64,000 bases of DNA, from positions 1,758,261 through 1,822,260 of the forward strand of contig NC_013960.1 in the NCBI RefSeq assembly GCF_000024725.1, in the 5' to 3' direction. A program made the translations under genes and the position numbers. This document shows, one piece after another, positions 8,849-16,876 of this stretch; position 1 is the stretch's first letter, and each line of letters opens with the position of its first letter. The notes under the pieces were generated by a model that ran no database searches, was not told where the DNA came from, and was given only the letters and a program-made list of their open reading frames with translations. Source of the stretch: Nitrosococcus halophilus Nc 4. Its GTDB lineage: Bacteria > Pseudomonadota > Gammaproteobacteria > Nitrosococcales > Nitrosococcaceae.

Positions 8849-9445
8849 ATGCTAACCGTTCATCATTTACGCCGGACGGGCCTTTCTCCGGTCTCTTTCA
8901 CTTTAGCCGATGGAGAGTGCATGGCCGTGCAGGGCTCCTCTGGTTCCGGCAAGAGTCTGCTGTTGCGTGCCCTTGCCGATTTAGATCCCCATGAGGGGGA
9001 GATCAGCCTTGACGGTAAATCTTGGGACTCTATACCAGCGACCCAATGGCGGCGGCAGGTGGTTTATTTACCTTCCGAACCGGGTTGGTGGAGCAATTAT
9101 GTGGCCGATCATTTTCCTGTTTGGGAGGAAGCGATTCCCTGGGTAGAGGCCCTGGACTTGCCCGCGGCGATTCGGGACCGGACCTTGGAACGCTTATCCA
9201 CGGGTGAGCGCCAGCGTCTGGCGTTGGCTCGGGCGCTGGTTTTGGATCCACGGGTGTTGCTGTTGGATGAGCCCACCTCTGGACTGGATAATAAAAGCAC
9301 CTACAATGTTGAACAAATCCTCAAGGAACGTTTAAACAGGGGCACCGGCCTTCTTTGGGTGACTCATGATCCAGCCCAGGCTCGCCGGGTCGCCCAGCGA
9401 TGTTTGTTCTTGGAAAACGGTCATGTCCATGAGGAATGGCTTTGA
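8849..9445 (+). CDS. fetA: ABC transporter ATP-binding protein, FetA-like iron export
   Basis: The 198-residue ATPase contains a Walker A motif (GSSGSGKS), a signature motif (LSTGERQRLALARAL) and a Walker B motif (VLLLDEPTSGLD). Start ATG 8849 (MLTVHHL) gives the usual compact length for FetA/YbbL. The frame is open for another 50 codons upstream, but those codons do not resemble the family. Its stop overlaps the start of the permease gene by 10 bp, indicating translational coupling. FetAB of E. coli exports iron and protects against peroxide. The same role is inferred from the pairing and family. Confidence 0.85.
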   Translation: MLTVHHLRRTGLSPVSFTLADGECMAVQGSSGSGKSLLLRALADLDPHEGEISLDGKSWDSIPATQWRRQVVYLPSEPGWWSNYVADHFPVWEEAIPWVEALDLPAAIRDRTLERLSTGERQRLALARALVLDPRVLLLDEPTSGLDNKSTYNVEQILKERLNRGTGLLWVTHDPAQARRVAQRCLFLENGHVHEEWL

Positions 9446-10239
9446 ATTATCTTTCTCTCGGTACTTTCGATCTGGCCATTGCCTCGGTGTTGGTGATCCT
9501 CAATGGCGCTTTGTCCTTTTTCCTGGGACTTGGGTTAGAGCGGCAACTCCTGATTGCGACTCTTCGCATGATCGTGCAGTTGGCCCTCATTGGGCTCGTG
9601 TTGAAGACACTCTTCGCCCTGTCTTCTCCTGGATGGACAGGGTTTGCTGCCTTAATCATGATCCTCTTCGCAGGCCGGGAGATCATGGCCCGCCAGGAAC
9701 GCCGGATGACAGGATTTTGGTCCTATGGCCTGGGGACGGGATGTATGCTGCTGGCGGCAAGCTTGGTCACTATTTTTGCCTTGACCACTCAGGTCCGGCC
9801 TGATCCTTGGTATGACCCCCGCTACGCGCTGCCCTTATTAGGGATGATTCTTGGCAATACCATGACCGGGATCAGCTTGGGTCTACACAGCCTTTTGACT
9901 GGGCTGGTGCGGGATCGCAGTGCCGTTGAGGCCCAACTGACCCTGGGGGCCACCCGCTGGCAGGCGACTCTTCCCGTGACCCGGAATGCCCTGCGCAGTG
10001 CCTTGATGCCGATCATCAACACTATGGCGGCCACGGGCTTGGTGTCCTTGCCGGGGATGATGACCGGCCAGATTTTGGCCGGCGCCGAGCCCATGGAGGC
10101 GGTGAAATACCAAATGTTGATCATGTTTCTGATTGCCGGTGGCACGGCGTTTGGGTCGATAAGCGCTGTGTTGGGGGCTGTCTATTGGTTAACGGACGCT
10201 CGGCATAGATTGAGGCTAGAGCGGCTGAGGCAGCCTTAG
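9436..10239 (+). CDS. fetB: FetB family iron export permease
   Basis: This 267-residue integral membrane protein has about seven transmembrane segments and matches the UPF0014/FetB family. Recognisable blocks include RQLLIATLRMIVQLALIG near the first third and TLGATRWQATLPVTRNALR and LPGMMTGQILAGAEP in the second half. It forms the membrane part of an ABC exporter with the overlapping fetA. Together they would lower cytoplasmic iron during overload or oxidative stress. That contrasts with the import genes elsewhere in the window. No Fur-like site was recognised upstream. Confidence 0.87.
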   Translation: MALNYLSLGTFDLAIASVLVILNGALSFFLGLGLERQLLIATLRMIVQLALIGLVLKTLFALSSPGWTGFAALIMILFAGREIMARQERRMTGFWSYGLGTGCMLLAASLVTIFALTTQVRPDPWYDPRYALPLLGMILGNTMTGISLGLHSLLTGLVRDRSAVEAQLTLGATRWQATLPVTRNALRSALMPIINTMAATGLVSLPGMMTGQILAGAEPMEAVKYQMLIMFLIAGGTAFGSISAVLGAVYWLTDARHRLRLERLRQP

Positions 10240-10409
10240 AGCATCAAAACGGACGGCACTATAAAGGCGCGAAGCGCACAAAGAAATCAAATCCAGTATT
10301 TCCATATTTTTTTCTGTGCCGAATTAAGGGCTTTTTTCACGATTAGCAGGAGAAAAACCTGTAAAGTTTGTCGAATCCTTTAAATTTTGCCCAACCACTG
10401 GAGAACATC

Positions 10410-10658
10410 ATGGGTACTGAACGTATCGAACTGTTGGATGGCCGAATCACGATTGATCCGGATATATGCAATGGTAAACCTACCATTCGGGGTAAACGTA
10501 TCACCGTGCAGACTATTTTAGAGTTTCTAGCGGCAGGCGACTCTGAGGAAGAAATTCTAAACCAGTATCCCAGCCTGGATTGTGAGGATATTCATGCCTG
10601 TCTTCGCTTTGCAGCGATTCTGGCCGAGAAGGAATTTACCGTTTCCCATGTCGCCTGA
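10410..10658 (+). CDS. DUF433 antitoxin-like protein
   Basis: The 82-residue protein matches the DUF433 family. It has the I-DPDICNGKPTIRGKRITVQTILEFLAAG core followed by a helix (SEEEILNQYPSLDCEDIHACLRFA), a small winged-helix DNA-binding fold. Start ATG 10410 is preceded by GGAGA. The gene's last 11 bases overlap the first possible start of the next gene. DUF433/DUF5615 pairs are widely predicted type II toxin-antitoxin modules in which the DUF433 protein is antitoxin and autorepressor. That role is inferred from family and arrangement. Confidence 0.8.
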   Translation: MGTERIELLDGRITIDPDICNGKPTIRGKRITVQTILEFLAAGDSEEEILNQYPSLDCEDIHACLRFAAILAEKEFTVSHVA

Positions 10659-11004
10659 TATGGCGGGTTTTCTCATCGACGCGAATCTTCTTTACCGGTT
10701 TGCACTGTGGCAAGGGCCGGAATACAGGCATGTCTTCGATCTCGACGATACCTGGCCCGATTCAGAAATTTGGGAATATGCCAAAGCGGAGGGATTGACC
10801 CTTGTTACGAAGGATGCTGATTTTTCTGCTCGGGCGATGGTGAGCGAACCACCTCCCCGGGTTATACACCTTCGGATTGGTAATCTACGGATACGTGATT
10901 TCCATTCACTATTGCAACAAATCTGGCCCCAAGTGCTCGTGCTCAATACTACTCACCGGTTGCTGACTGTATATCCAGATCGGATAGAGGGTGTTCGATT
11001 TTAA
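10648..11004 (+). CDS. DUF5615 PIN-like toxin candidate
   Basis: The 118-residue product (114 if ATG 10660 is used) starts with FLIDANLLYRF, the first acidic motif of Mut7-C/DUF5615 PIN-like folds. The second acidic cluster is LTLVTKDADFSARA, followed by RVIHLRIGNLRIRDF. These Asp residues would coordinate the metal of a ribonuclease active site. It overlaps the DUF433 gene, the usual antitoxin-toxin order. Function as an RNase toxin is inferred from family membership. The module sits next to another TA-like pair and several mobile-element scars. Confidence 0.78.
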   Translation: MSPDMAGFLIDANLLYRFALWQGPEYRHVFDLDDTWPDSEIWEYAKAEGLTLVTKDADFSARAMVSEPPPRVIHLRIGNLRIRDFHSLLQQIWPQVLVLNTTHRLLTVYPDRIEGVRF

Positions 11005-11020
11005 CGCCAGATCATCGCTA

Positions 11021-11094
11021 AAAAGATTGATCATTGGTATTTGGTCTCGCGACAATAATTGTTTTATTTGATTGCAGAGCGCTGTAAGTAGCAG
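11021..11094 (+). pseudogene. Vestigial copy of the blaI locus (promoter plus 3' tail)
   Basis: Bases 11040-11059 are identical to 12574-12593 in the blaI promoter, and similarity extends upstream (gattgatcattggt against gattgacaatcggt). Eleven bases later, 11071-11094 matches the 3' end of blaI (12981-13004) at 21 of 24 positions, reading LIAERCK then stop. The body of the gene is missing. This is best read as a duplicated blaI locus reduced by an internal deletion. Confidence 0.6.
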
Positions 11095-11126
11095 TAAGAA
11101 ATAGATATGCCGACAATAAGCGCATT

Positions 11127-11943
11127 GGTAGTGCTGCATATTGAGTGATTATGCGCTATATTTATATTATGTATGTATAGATTTCTCAAGGAGATAGCCA
11201 TGAACTGTCCCCGATGCGGTGGTACTCATATTGTCAAAAATGGGAGTAATGGGGTCGGGACACCCAAATTTTTATGCAAAGTCTGCGGTCGGCAATTCGT
11301 GGAGGACCCCAAGAATTGCTCCATTACTCAAGAGACGAAAGAGCTGATTGATAAATTGCTCTTAGAGAGAATTCCGCTGGCAGGGATTGTCCGAGTCACG
11401 GGCGTTTCAGAGCGCTGGTTGCAATATTATGTGAACGATAAATATGCGCATACACCGCGGCGAGTGGAGATAAAAAAAAGTCCAGAGCTCGTTTAACCCT
11501 TGAGTGCGATGAGCTTTGGTCGTTTGTCGCCAGAAAGGGCAATAAACAATGGGTGTGGTTAGCGTTCGATAGGGACACCCAAGAAGTTGTGGGGGTTTAT
11601 ATCGGCGATCGGAGTCAAACAGGGGCACAAGGATTATGGCAGTCCTTACCCGCCGTTTATCGGCAGCGGGCCGTAAGTTACACCGATTTTTGGGAAGCCT
11701 ATGAGGCTATCTTCCCAGGGCCACGCCATCGCAGCGTGGGCAAAGAAACGGGACAAACAAGCCACATTGAACGCTTTAATTGTACGCTCAGACAGCGTGT
11801 TTCGCGTTTAGTCAGAAAAGCACTCTCTTTCTCCAAGAAATTAGAAAACCATGTCGGCGCTATTTGGTATTTTGTCCACCATTATAATGCGACCCTTTGC
11901 CCAACAACCCGATCCTGATTATCACTCATAATGCAGGACTACC
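11127..11943 (+). mobile_element. IS1-family insertion sequence, complete, 817 bp
   Basis: The ends begin GGTAGTGCTGCAT (left, 11127) and GGTAGTCCTGCAT (right end read on the minus strand, ending 11943), imperfect terminal inverted repeats of about 25 bp starting GGT as in IS1. The flanks carry a perfect 8-bp target duplication, agcgcatt, at 11119-11126 and 11944-11951. The size, ends, target-duplication length and two-frame transposase all agree with the IS1 family. Confidence 0.9.
11200..11918 (+). CDS. IS1-family transposase made by -1 frameshift (InsA-InsB')
   Basis: ATG 11200 follows an AAGGAGA ribosome-binding site. The first frame encodes an InsA-like zinc-binding/HTH part (CPRCGG...CKVCGRQF) and stops near 11496. 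The second frame, -1 relative to the first, carries the catalytic DDE part (ECDELWSFV, then TDFWEAYEAIFP, then SHIERFNCTLRQRVSRLVRK). The switch point is a run of eight A (11472-11479) read as atA-AAA-AAA-agt, a classical -1 slippery heptamer. Slipping gives a continuous 239-residue protein. This is the normal expression mode of IS1, so the element is probably active. Confidence 0.87.
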
Positions 11944-12146
11944 AGCGCATTTTATGGAATCCTAATTCAGATGTTCTGGGCTGATCATGCGCCGCCTCAC
12001 TTTCATGCGCTTTATGGGGAATATGAAGCGTTAATCGATATTCGAACTTTAGCGGTGATGCGAGGAACATTGCCGAGACGTGCGCTGGCGCTCGTTCTCG
12101 AATGGGCCTCGCTTCATCGCGAGGAACTAATGGAGAATTGGAAACT

Positions 12147-12461
12147 ATGCGAGTCCCTGCAACAGCCAAAGAAAATCGATCCGCTGGATTAACGCCGAAT
12201 GTCCCCTGGCGGGTTATCCAAGTTACCCCTCTCTCAGGTTATTGCCTACGCGTTCGGTTTGTTGATGGCACCGAAGGCGAGGTGGACATGACGGGACTAG
12301 TAAACAGGGTGCAAGCGGGTGTGTTTGAAAAGCTCCGTGACAGGGCGTTATTCGCGCAAGTGACGGTCAGTCTCGGCGCGGTGACCTGGCCTGGCGATAT
12401 CGACTTGGCCCCAGACGCCATGTACGACGAGATTAGAAAAAATGGCAAATGGGTGCTTTGA
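12147..12461 (+). CDS. DUF2442 protein, partner of the DUF4160 gene
   Basis: The 104-residue product starts at ATG 12147, inside the end of the DUF4160 frame (stop 12192), so the two were translationally coupled. The DUF2442 core is visible: WRVIQVTPLSGYCLRVRFVDGTEGEVDMT, then a VTWPGDIDLAPDAMYDEI segment near the C terminus. Members are small beta-rich proteins of unknown biochemical function that pair with DUF4160 in putative toxin-antitoxin modules. Its partner is now disrupted, so this may be an orphan antitoxin. Confidence 0.75.
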   Translation: MRVPATAKENRSAGLTPNVPWRVIQVTPLSGYCLRVRFVDGTEGEVDMTGLVNRVQAGVFEKLRDRALFAQVTVSLGAVTWPGDIDLAPDAMYDEIRKNGKWVL

Positions 12462-12555
12462 GTGTGGCCGAGTACTCGGGAGTCATGGAAGATCCCAGAG
12501 TTTCAGCGATTTCTTGGAGACTGCTTTTACCGCCAAGATATGGACTCCACCAAAA

Positions 12556-12590
12556 ACCGATTGACAATCGGTGTTTGGTCTCGCGACAAT
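12556..12590 (+). promoter_or_regulatory. blaI promoter with 17-bp palindromic operator
   Basis: ACCGATTG-A-CAATCGGT (12556-12572) is a perfect 8-1-8 inverted repeat. It contains the -35 box TTGACA (12561-12566). GACAAT (12585-12590) lies 18 nt downstream as a -10 box, and the blaI start follows at 12618. A palindrome sitting on the -35 box at the head of a BlaI-family gene is the expected place for an autoregulatory operator. It does not contain the TACAnnTGTA core of classical BlaI/CopY sites. Confidence 0.65.
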
Positions 12591-12617
12591 AATGGTCAGT
12601 TTGGAAGTAGCAGGGCG

Positions 12618-13022
12618 ATGTTATCGATTCGGTCTTCATACCTGGGAGAGCTGGAAATTGCCGTTCTCGAACACCTGTGGTCCGCAGGGGCCATGGAGGC
12701 TAAAGGTGTGCATCAGGGGATTGGCATCCAGCGGGGGATTTCTTTGAATACCATCCAATCGACTTTGGAGCGGTTGTATCGAAAAAAACTGCTGAGCCGG
12801 GAGAAGGTCCGTCATGCTTATGTTTATGCGCCTACGGTGCAGCGGGAGGAACTGATGGCTCAATGGGTGGGGCAAGTGGTTCATGTCTTATCCAAAGGCA
12901 AGGACCACGATTTGTTATCAGCCTTTGTGGATTTTGCGGCTCGGGTGGATGAACATAACCTGGATCGCTTGGAGCAGTTAATTGCAGAGCGTCGTAAGCA
13001 GCAGCCAGAGGACTCGTCGTGA
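12618..13022 (+). CDS. BlaI/MecI/CopY-family repressor
   Basis: The 134-residue product (start ATG 12618) has the N-terminal winged helix typical of BlaI. It opens with LGELEIAVLEHLWSAGAMEAKGVHQGI, then NTIQSTLERLYRKKLLSREKVRHAYVYAP, and ends in a helical dimerisation tail. Such repressors are inactivated by proteolysis when a membrane M56 protease senses a signal. The M56 gene starts 4 bp before this stop, forming the classical blaI-blaR pair. The pair leads into a metal-efflux operon, so its targets are probably the efflux genes rather than a beta-lactamase. Confidence 0.88.
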   Translation: MLSIRSSYLGELEIAVLEHLWSAGAMEAKGVHQGIGIQRGISLNTIQSTLERLYRKKLLSREKVRHAYVYAPTVQREELMAQWVGQVVHVLSKGKDHDLLSAFVDFAARVDEHNLDRLEQLIAERRKQQPEDSS

Positions 13023-14017
13023 TGGCGTTTGCAGAAGTTTTTTCGTTTGCTTTCGTGGCCTGGTTCGGGTTTGCCGGGGTGACCGCATTGCTCTGCGTTT
13101 TCCTTTATCCTGTGGCTCGTCATTGGTTTTGGTCCCTGCCGCCGGCGATACGGGCTAATCATGTGTTGGCCTGGACGGTGGCTCCTGCCGCAGTCGGATT
13201 GTTGTTGACCAGCTTTATTTTTTTACCCACCGTGTTAAGTCTTTTGGGGATCACCTCCGATCATTGCCAGGCTGATGGGGCGGGTTTTGCCTATCATTGC
13301 TTGTTGCATCCCTTCATATCAATGGAAAGAGAACTTCCCTGGTTTCTACTTTTCCCATTGACTGCGCTGGGGTTATTTTTTTTGGGGCAGATGATATGGG
13401 AATTGTGGCGTGTGCGCCGGTTAGTGCGTTCCCTCACCCTGGCAAGCGCTCCTGATGCTTCCCGTGGTATCTGGGTGGTCAAAAGCGAATGGCCCCTAGC
13501 CTTTGCGGCCGGTATTTCCCAGGCTCGGATTTTCATCTCCGAGAAATTAGTGCGTGACCTTGCGCCGCCCCAACTGGCGGTCGTCCTGGCCCATGAGCGT
13601 GCCCATCTCTGTCGTCATGATCCGGCCCGGTATTTTTTCGCCCGGGCCATGGCTTGCCTCCATGTTTCTTGGCTCCGCCGAAAATTGCTAGAAGACTTAT
13701 CCCTGGCCGCCGAGCAGGCCTGTGACGAGGAGGCTGCCAAGCAGGTAGGCGACCGCTTGCTGGTGGCGGATGCCATTGTGCAAGTGGAGCGTTGGTGCCA
13801 TCAGCAACGCCGCTCTGCACCTGTTCCCCTGCCTTCCTTTGTGGGCAGCCAGGTGGTGGCGCGGGTGGAATCTTTGCTGGCCAGCTCCCAGAAACCCGGC
13901 TGGATGTATCGAATGATGATTGGTGTTTCCATGGGTTTGGTGTTGATCGCCCTCCTGTTCGCTGCTGATCCCCTCCATCAACTGACTGAAGCTATGCTGG
14001 GATTTTTGGTGGAATAA
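13019..14017 (+). CDS. M56-family (BlaR1-type) membrane metalloprotease
   Basis: The 332-residue integral membrane protein has hydrophobic segments near residues 5-30, 45-70, 105-130 and close to the C terminus. The zinc-protease motif is HERAH at residues 192-196, followed by a glutamate-rich EQACDEEAAKQVGDR segment that supplies the third ligand region. It lacks the C-terminal penicillin-binding sensor domain of true BlaR1, so the input signal must differ. In the family, activation leads to loss of the BlaI repressor. It overlaps blaI and lies 3 bp before the outer-membrane efflux gene, which suggests a single operon responding to metal or envelope stress. Confidence 0.87.
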   Translation: MMAFAEVFSFAFVAWFGFAGVTALLCVFLYPVARHWFWSLPPAIRANHVLAWTVAPAAVGLLLTSFIFLPTVLSLLGITSDHCQADGAGFAYHCLLHPFISMERELPWFLLFPLTALGLFFLGQMIWELWRVRRLVRSLTLASAPDASRGIWVVKSEWPLAFAAGISQARIFISEKLVRDLAPPQLAVVLAHERAHLCRHDPARYFFARAMACLHVSWLRRKLLEDLSLAAEQACDEEAAKQVGDRLLVADAIVQVERWCHQQRRSAPVPLPSFVGSQVVARVESLLASSQKPGWMYRMMIGVSMGLVLIALLFAADPLHQLTEAMLGFLVE

Positions 14018-14020
14018 GCG

Positions 14021-15325
14021 ATGAGACCTCAGCTGCCAAGTGGTGCTGACAAAAAACCGATGCTCTATCGGTTTTTAGGAATCCGGTTGGCGGTGACGGT
14101 ATGGTTGCTGTCGGTTCCTTGTTTTTTGGCTGCCTCGGAAACCCACGATTCTCCTGCTGAATGGCTTACCGCACAGGAAGCCATTCGTCTTGGGCTGTCC
14201 CGTCCGGAGGTGAATCGGTGGGTGGAAGGCCAGATTGGCGTGGCTCAGAGCGAAGCCGCCCAAACAGCCCTTTGGCCCAATCCCCAGCTTCAATATCAGC
14301 GGGAGGAAACCAATACCGGTGGGGGAGCTTCCATTGATGAATTCTTATGGCTGACTCAGAAATTCGATTTTTCTGGCCGCCGGGGATTACAGGTGAATGC
14401 GGCGAAGCAGCAGGTTCAAGCGACTCGACAGGAAGCCGAGTTTCGGCGTTTAGTGCTGACAGCAAAGATACGACAGGGGTTTTATCAGGTTCTGCACCAG
14501 TGGGAGTTGCTGCAGAACTTGGAACAGTGGTTTGAACGCCTGGGGGTGATCGAAACCGTGGTCCAGAAGCGGGAGGCCGCCGGTGAGATCTCGGGCTATG
14601 ACCGTTTGCGGCTGACCCGGGAGCAGGCGGCGGCTCGGGCTCAGATGCAGAGCGAAGAGGCTGTCTATTATCGGGCTTGGGAACAGCTCCTGGGGATATT
14701 AGGGGCGAAGGAGAAAAAGACGGTTTACAGGGGGGTAACCGGTTCCCTGTTGCCCCAATCCCTGCCGCCATTAGAACGGTTGTTGCAAACTCTCATCTAT
14801 CGCCCCGATTTGCAAAGCCTGGAGCAGCAGGCCAATGCCCATGCCTTGGAGCGCCAGGCCGCCGCCCGGGGTTGGATCCCGGATCTCACCCTCAGTCTAG
14901 GGAGTAAAAAGGCGAAAGATGCCTTTGGCAGTGATGCGGGGCCTTTTTTCAGCGCCGGGATCAATTTGCCCCTGTTTGATCGTCATCAGGCGAAACGGGA
15001 TCGGGCTTCGGCCAGGCTCCAAGTGGTGCGCAGTGAGTACCAATTGGCCCTAACCGAGGCCCAAGGGGCGGTTCGTGGCCGCTGGCAGGAGGTGCGGCAG
15101 TTGGCCGCCACGGCCCGGGAAGTGCGCCGTAGGGATGTGGTTGCGGCCAGAGAGTTGGTGCGTACAGCAAAGGTCGCCTATGAAGGGGGGGAAATTGGAA
15201 TCTTAGAGCTGCTTGATGCCTATCGGGAGGAAATGAATACGGTGACCCGCGCTTTGGAACTGGAGCGACGCGCCCGCCAGGCCCAGATTGAACTTGAGCG
15301 GTTGGCCGGAGAGGGCTTGTCATGA
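14021..15325 (+). CDS. TolC/CzcC-family outer membrane efflux protein
   Basis: The 434-residue product has a signal peptide (hydrophobic VTVWLLSVPCFLAASE near residues 28-43) and the duplicated, helix-rich outer membrane efflux protein fold. Marks include NPQLQYQREE near the start of the mature protein, long Gln/Glu/Ala heptad helices, and a second repeat ending with VAYEGGEIGILELLDAYRE. It would form the outer-membrane channel for the adaptor and pump encoded next; the adaptor gene overlaps its stop by 4 bp. Neighbourhood and family point to heavy-metal (CzcC/CusC) rather than drug export. Confidence 0.88.
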   Translation: MRPQLPSGADKKPMLYRFLGIRLAVTVWLLSVPCFLAASETHDSPAEWLTAQEAIRLGLSRPEVNRWVEGQIGVAQSEAAQTALWPNPQLQYQREETNTGGGASIDEFLWLTQKFDFSGRRGLQVNAAKQQVQATRQEAEFRRLVLTAKIRQGFYQVLHQWELLQNLEQWFERLGVIETVVQKREAAGEISGYDRLRLTREQAAARAQMQSEEAVYYRAWEQLLGILGAKEKKTVYRGVTGSLLPQSLPPLERLLQTLIYRPDLQSLEQQANAHALERQAAARGWIPDLTLSLGSKKAKDAFGSDAGPFFSAGINLPLFDRHQAKRDRASARLQVVRSEYQLALTEAQGAVRGRWQEVRQLAATAREVRRRDVVAARELVRTAKVAYEGGEIGILELLDAYREEMNTVTRALELERRARQAQIELERLAGEGLS

Positions 15326-16869
15326 GGGGATTGAGGAGAACCGGGTGGTTATGGCTATTCTTTTTATTGGTGGCCTGTAGCGCTTCCCAAGCGCCGGTCC
15401 AGGACAATGCGCCTGAACTGGCAGGGATCAGTGCCACTGATTTTACGGATAAGACCCAGCTCTTTGTGGAGTTTCCTCCCCTGGTGGTGGGTCAGGAATC
15501 TCCCTTTGCAGCCCATTTGACCCGGCTTGAGGGTTTCCAGCCCATAGCGGAGGGGCGGGTGACCGTATTCTTGGGCGGGGGAGATCGTCCCCTCGAAAAA
15601 TTTGTCGTTGATGCCCCCCAAATCCCCGGGATTTTCCGGCCGGTAGTTACGCCTCAGCATTCAGGGCGGCGGCAATTGGCTATCCGTTTGGTGGCGCCAG
15701 GAATGACTGTGACTCATCTACTGGGAGCGGTGACTGTTTATCCGGATCGGGAGGCAGCCGCTCAAGCCCATCCCCCTGAAGCGGAGGAGGAGGGCGGGAT
15801 CACTTTCTTGCTTGAGCAGCAATGGCGGGTAGACTTTGCCCTCCAAGCGGTCCGCCAGCATACCCTCCAGGAGTCCGTTGCCGCCACGGGGGTAGTGGGT
15901 GCCCGGGCCGATGGAGAAGCTCAGATTCATGCGCCGACGGCGGGCCATCTCCTTACCCATGGCGCCGATTTTCCCCAGGTTGGCAGGTCCGTTGAGCAGG
16001 GTCAAATCCTGGCGGTAATTGCCCCCCATCTTGCCGCTGAAGCCGATTTCGCCTCCTTAGAATTGGCGGTGCAAAAGGCCCGTTCCCAATATCAATTCGC
16101 TGTCCATGAGCGCCAGCGCTTGGAAGGGTTGTGGGCGCAAAACGCGGCCCCCAAACATCGTCTAGTGGCGGCGCGGAAGGAGGAGGCCATCGCCAAGGCG
16201 GAACTGGAAGCCGCCCGGCGCCGCCTAGAGCAGTATCAACTCCAATCCTCTGGGGCTGTCTCGGGGGTGCCCGTCCGGGCGCCTATCAGCGGCACTGTGG
16301 CCCAGGTCCAGGTGGCGGCAGGCAGTTACTTGGAAGTAGGGCAGGCTTTATTCCACGTGGTGCAAACGGACCGCCTTTGGTTGGAAGCCCGAATTGCGGA
16401 GGCGGATCTGGGACGCTTGCACCATCCTACCGCCGCTTGGTTTGAAGTGGACGGCTTTGACCAGCCTTTCCGGATTAACCCGGAGCAGGGAGGGCAACGA
16501 GTGGCTTTTAGCACGGTGGTGGATAAAGTCAGCCGGACAACACCTTTGATATTTGAGTTTCCTAACCCCAATCAGGCCCTGCGGATTGGGATGTTTGCCC
16601 GGGTGCGGGTGCTGACGGGTAAAAAGGTTCATGATATCGCTGTTCCCCGCTCAGCCCTAGTGGATCACAACGGCCAAGAGGTGGTCTACGTGCTGGTAGG
16701 AGGGGAGTCTTTTGAGCGCCGCAACGTGCAATTGGGTATTCGCGAAGGGGACACTGTGCAGGTGTTGAAAGGACTCAACGCTGGCGAGTGGGTAGTTACC
16801 CAAGGGGCCTACCTGGTTCACTTGGCGGCGGCTTCGCCCGCCGCGCCGGGTCACGGTCACGCCCATTGA
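15322..16869 (+). CDS. RND periplasmic adaptor, CzcB/CusB type, lipoprotein
   Basis: This 515-residue membrane-fusion protein has a signal peptide with a lipobox (LLVACSAS), giving a lipid-anchored periplasmic protein. An N-terminal extra beta domain of about 110 residues (LFVEFPPLVVGQESPF...) precedes the usual adaptor core: a barrel-sandwich, an alpha hairpin (about 235-310, rich in Ala/Glu/Arg) and beta-barrel domains (PVRAPISGTVAQVQVAAGSYL). The protein ends in His-rich GHGHAH, a likely metal-binding tail. Such N- and C-terminal additions are typical of HME-type (heavy-metal) RND systems. It bridges the TolC-like channel and the CzcA-like pump. Confidence 0.9.
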   Translation: MRGLRRTGWLWLFFLLVACSASQAPVQDNAPELAGISATDFTDKTQLFVEFPPLVVGQESPFAAHLTRLEGFQPIAEGRVTVFLGGGDRPLEKFVVDAPQIPGIFRPVVTPQHSGRRQLAIRLVAPGMTVTHLLGAVTVYPDREAAAQAHPPEAEEEGGITFLLEQQWRVDFALQAVRQHTLQESVAATGVVGARADGEAQIHAPTAGHLLTHGADFPQVGRSVEQGQILAVIAPHLAAEADFASLELAVQKARSQYQFAVHERQRLEGLWAQNAAPKHRLVAARKEEAIAKAELEAARRRLEQYQLQSSGAVSGVPVRAPISGTVAQVQVAAGSYLEVGQALFHVVQTDRLWLEARIAEADLGRLHHPTAAWFEVDGFDQPFRINPEQGGQRVAFSTVVDKVSRTTPLIFEFPNPNQALRIGMFARVRVLTGKKVHDIAVPRSALVDHNGQEVVYVLVGGESFERRNVQLGIREGDTVQVLKGLNAGEWVVTQGAYLVHLAAASPAAPGHGHAH

Positions 16870-16876
16870 GGCTTCC

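Larger units (their letters stand above)
11107..12192 (+). pseudogene. DUF4160 gene split by an IS1-family insertion
   Basis: The gene starts at ATG 11107 (MPTISA) and continues after the IS element at 11952 (FYGILIQMFWADHAPPHFHAL). Removing the element and one 8-bp target copy restores an uninterrupted frame of about 86 codons ending at 12192. The reading matches DUF4160 proteins, which are usually encoded just before a DUF2442 gene, as here. These pairs are proposed toxin-antitoxin or regulatory modules; the function is unproven. The restored frame shows the break is due to insertion alone, so it is recent. An internal start at 11971 could still yield an N-terminally truncated 73-residue protein. 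Confidence 0.85.

Noticed and set aside
14166-14771. 201-codon minus-strand frame opposite the CzcC-like gene
   Set aside because: Low-complexity Pro/Ser/Gly composition and fully antisense to a well-supported gene.
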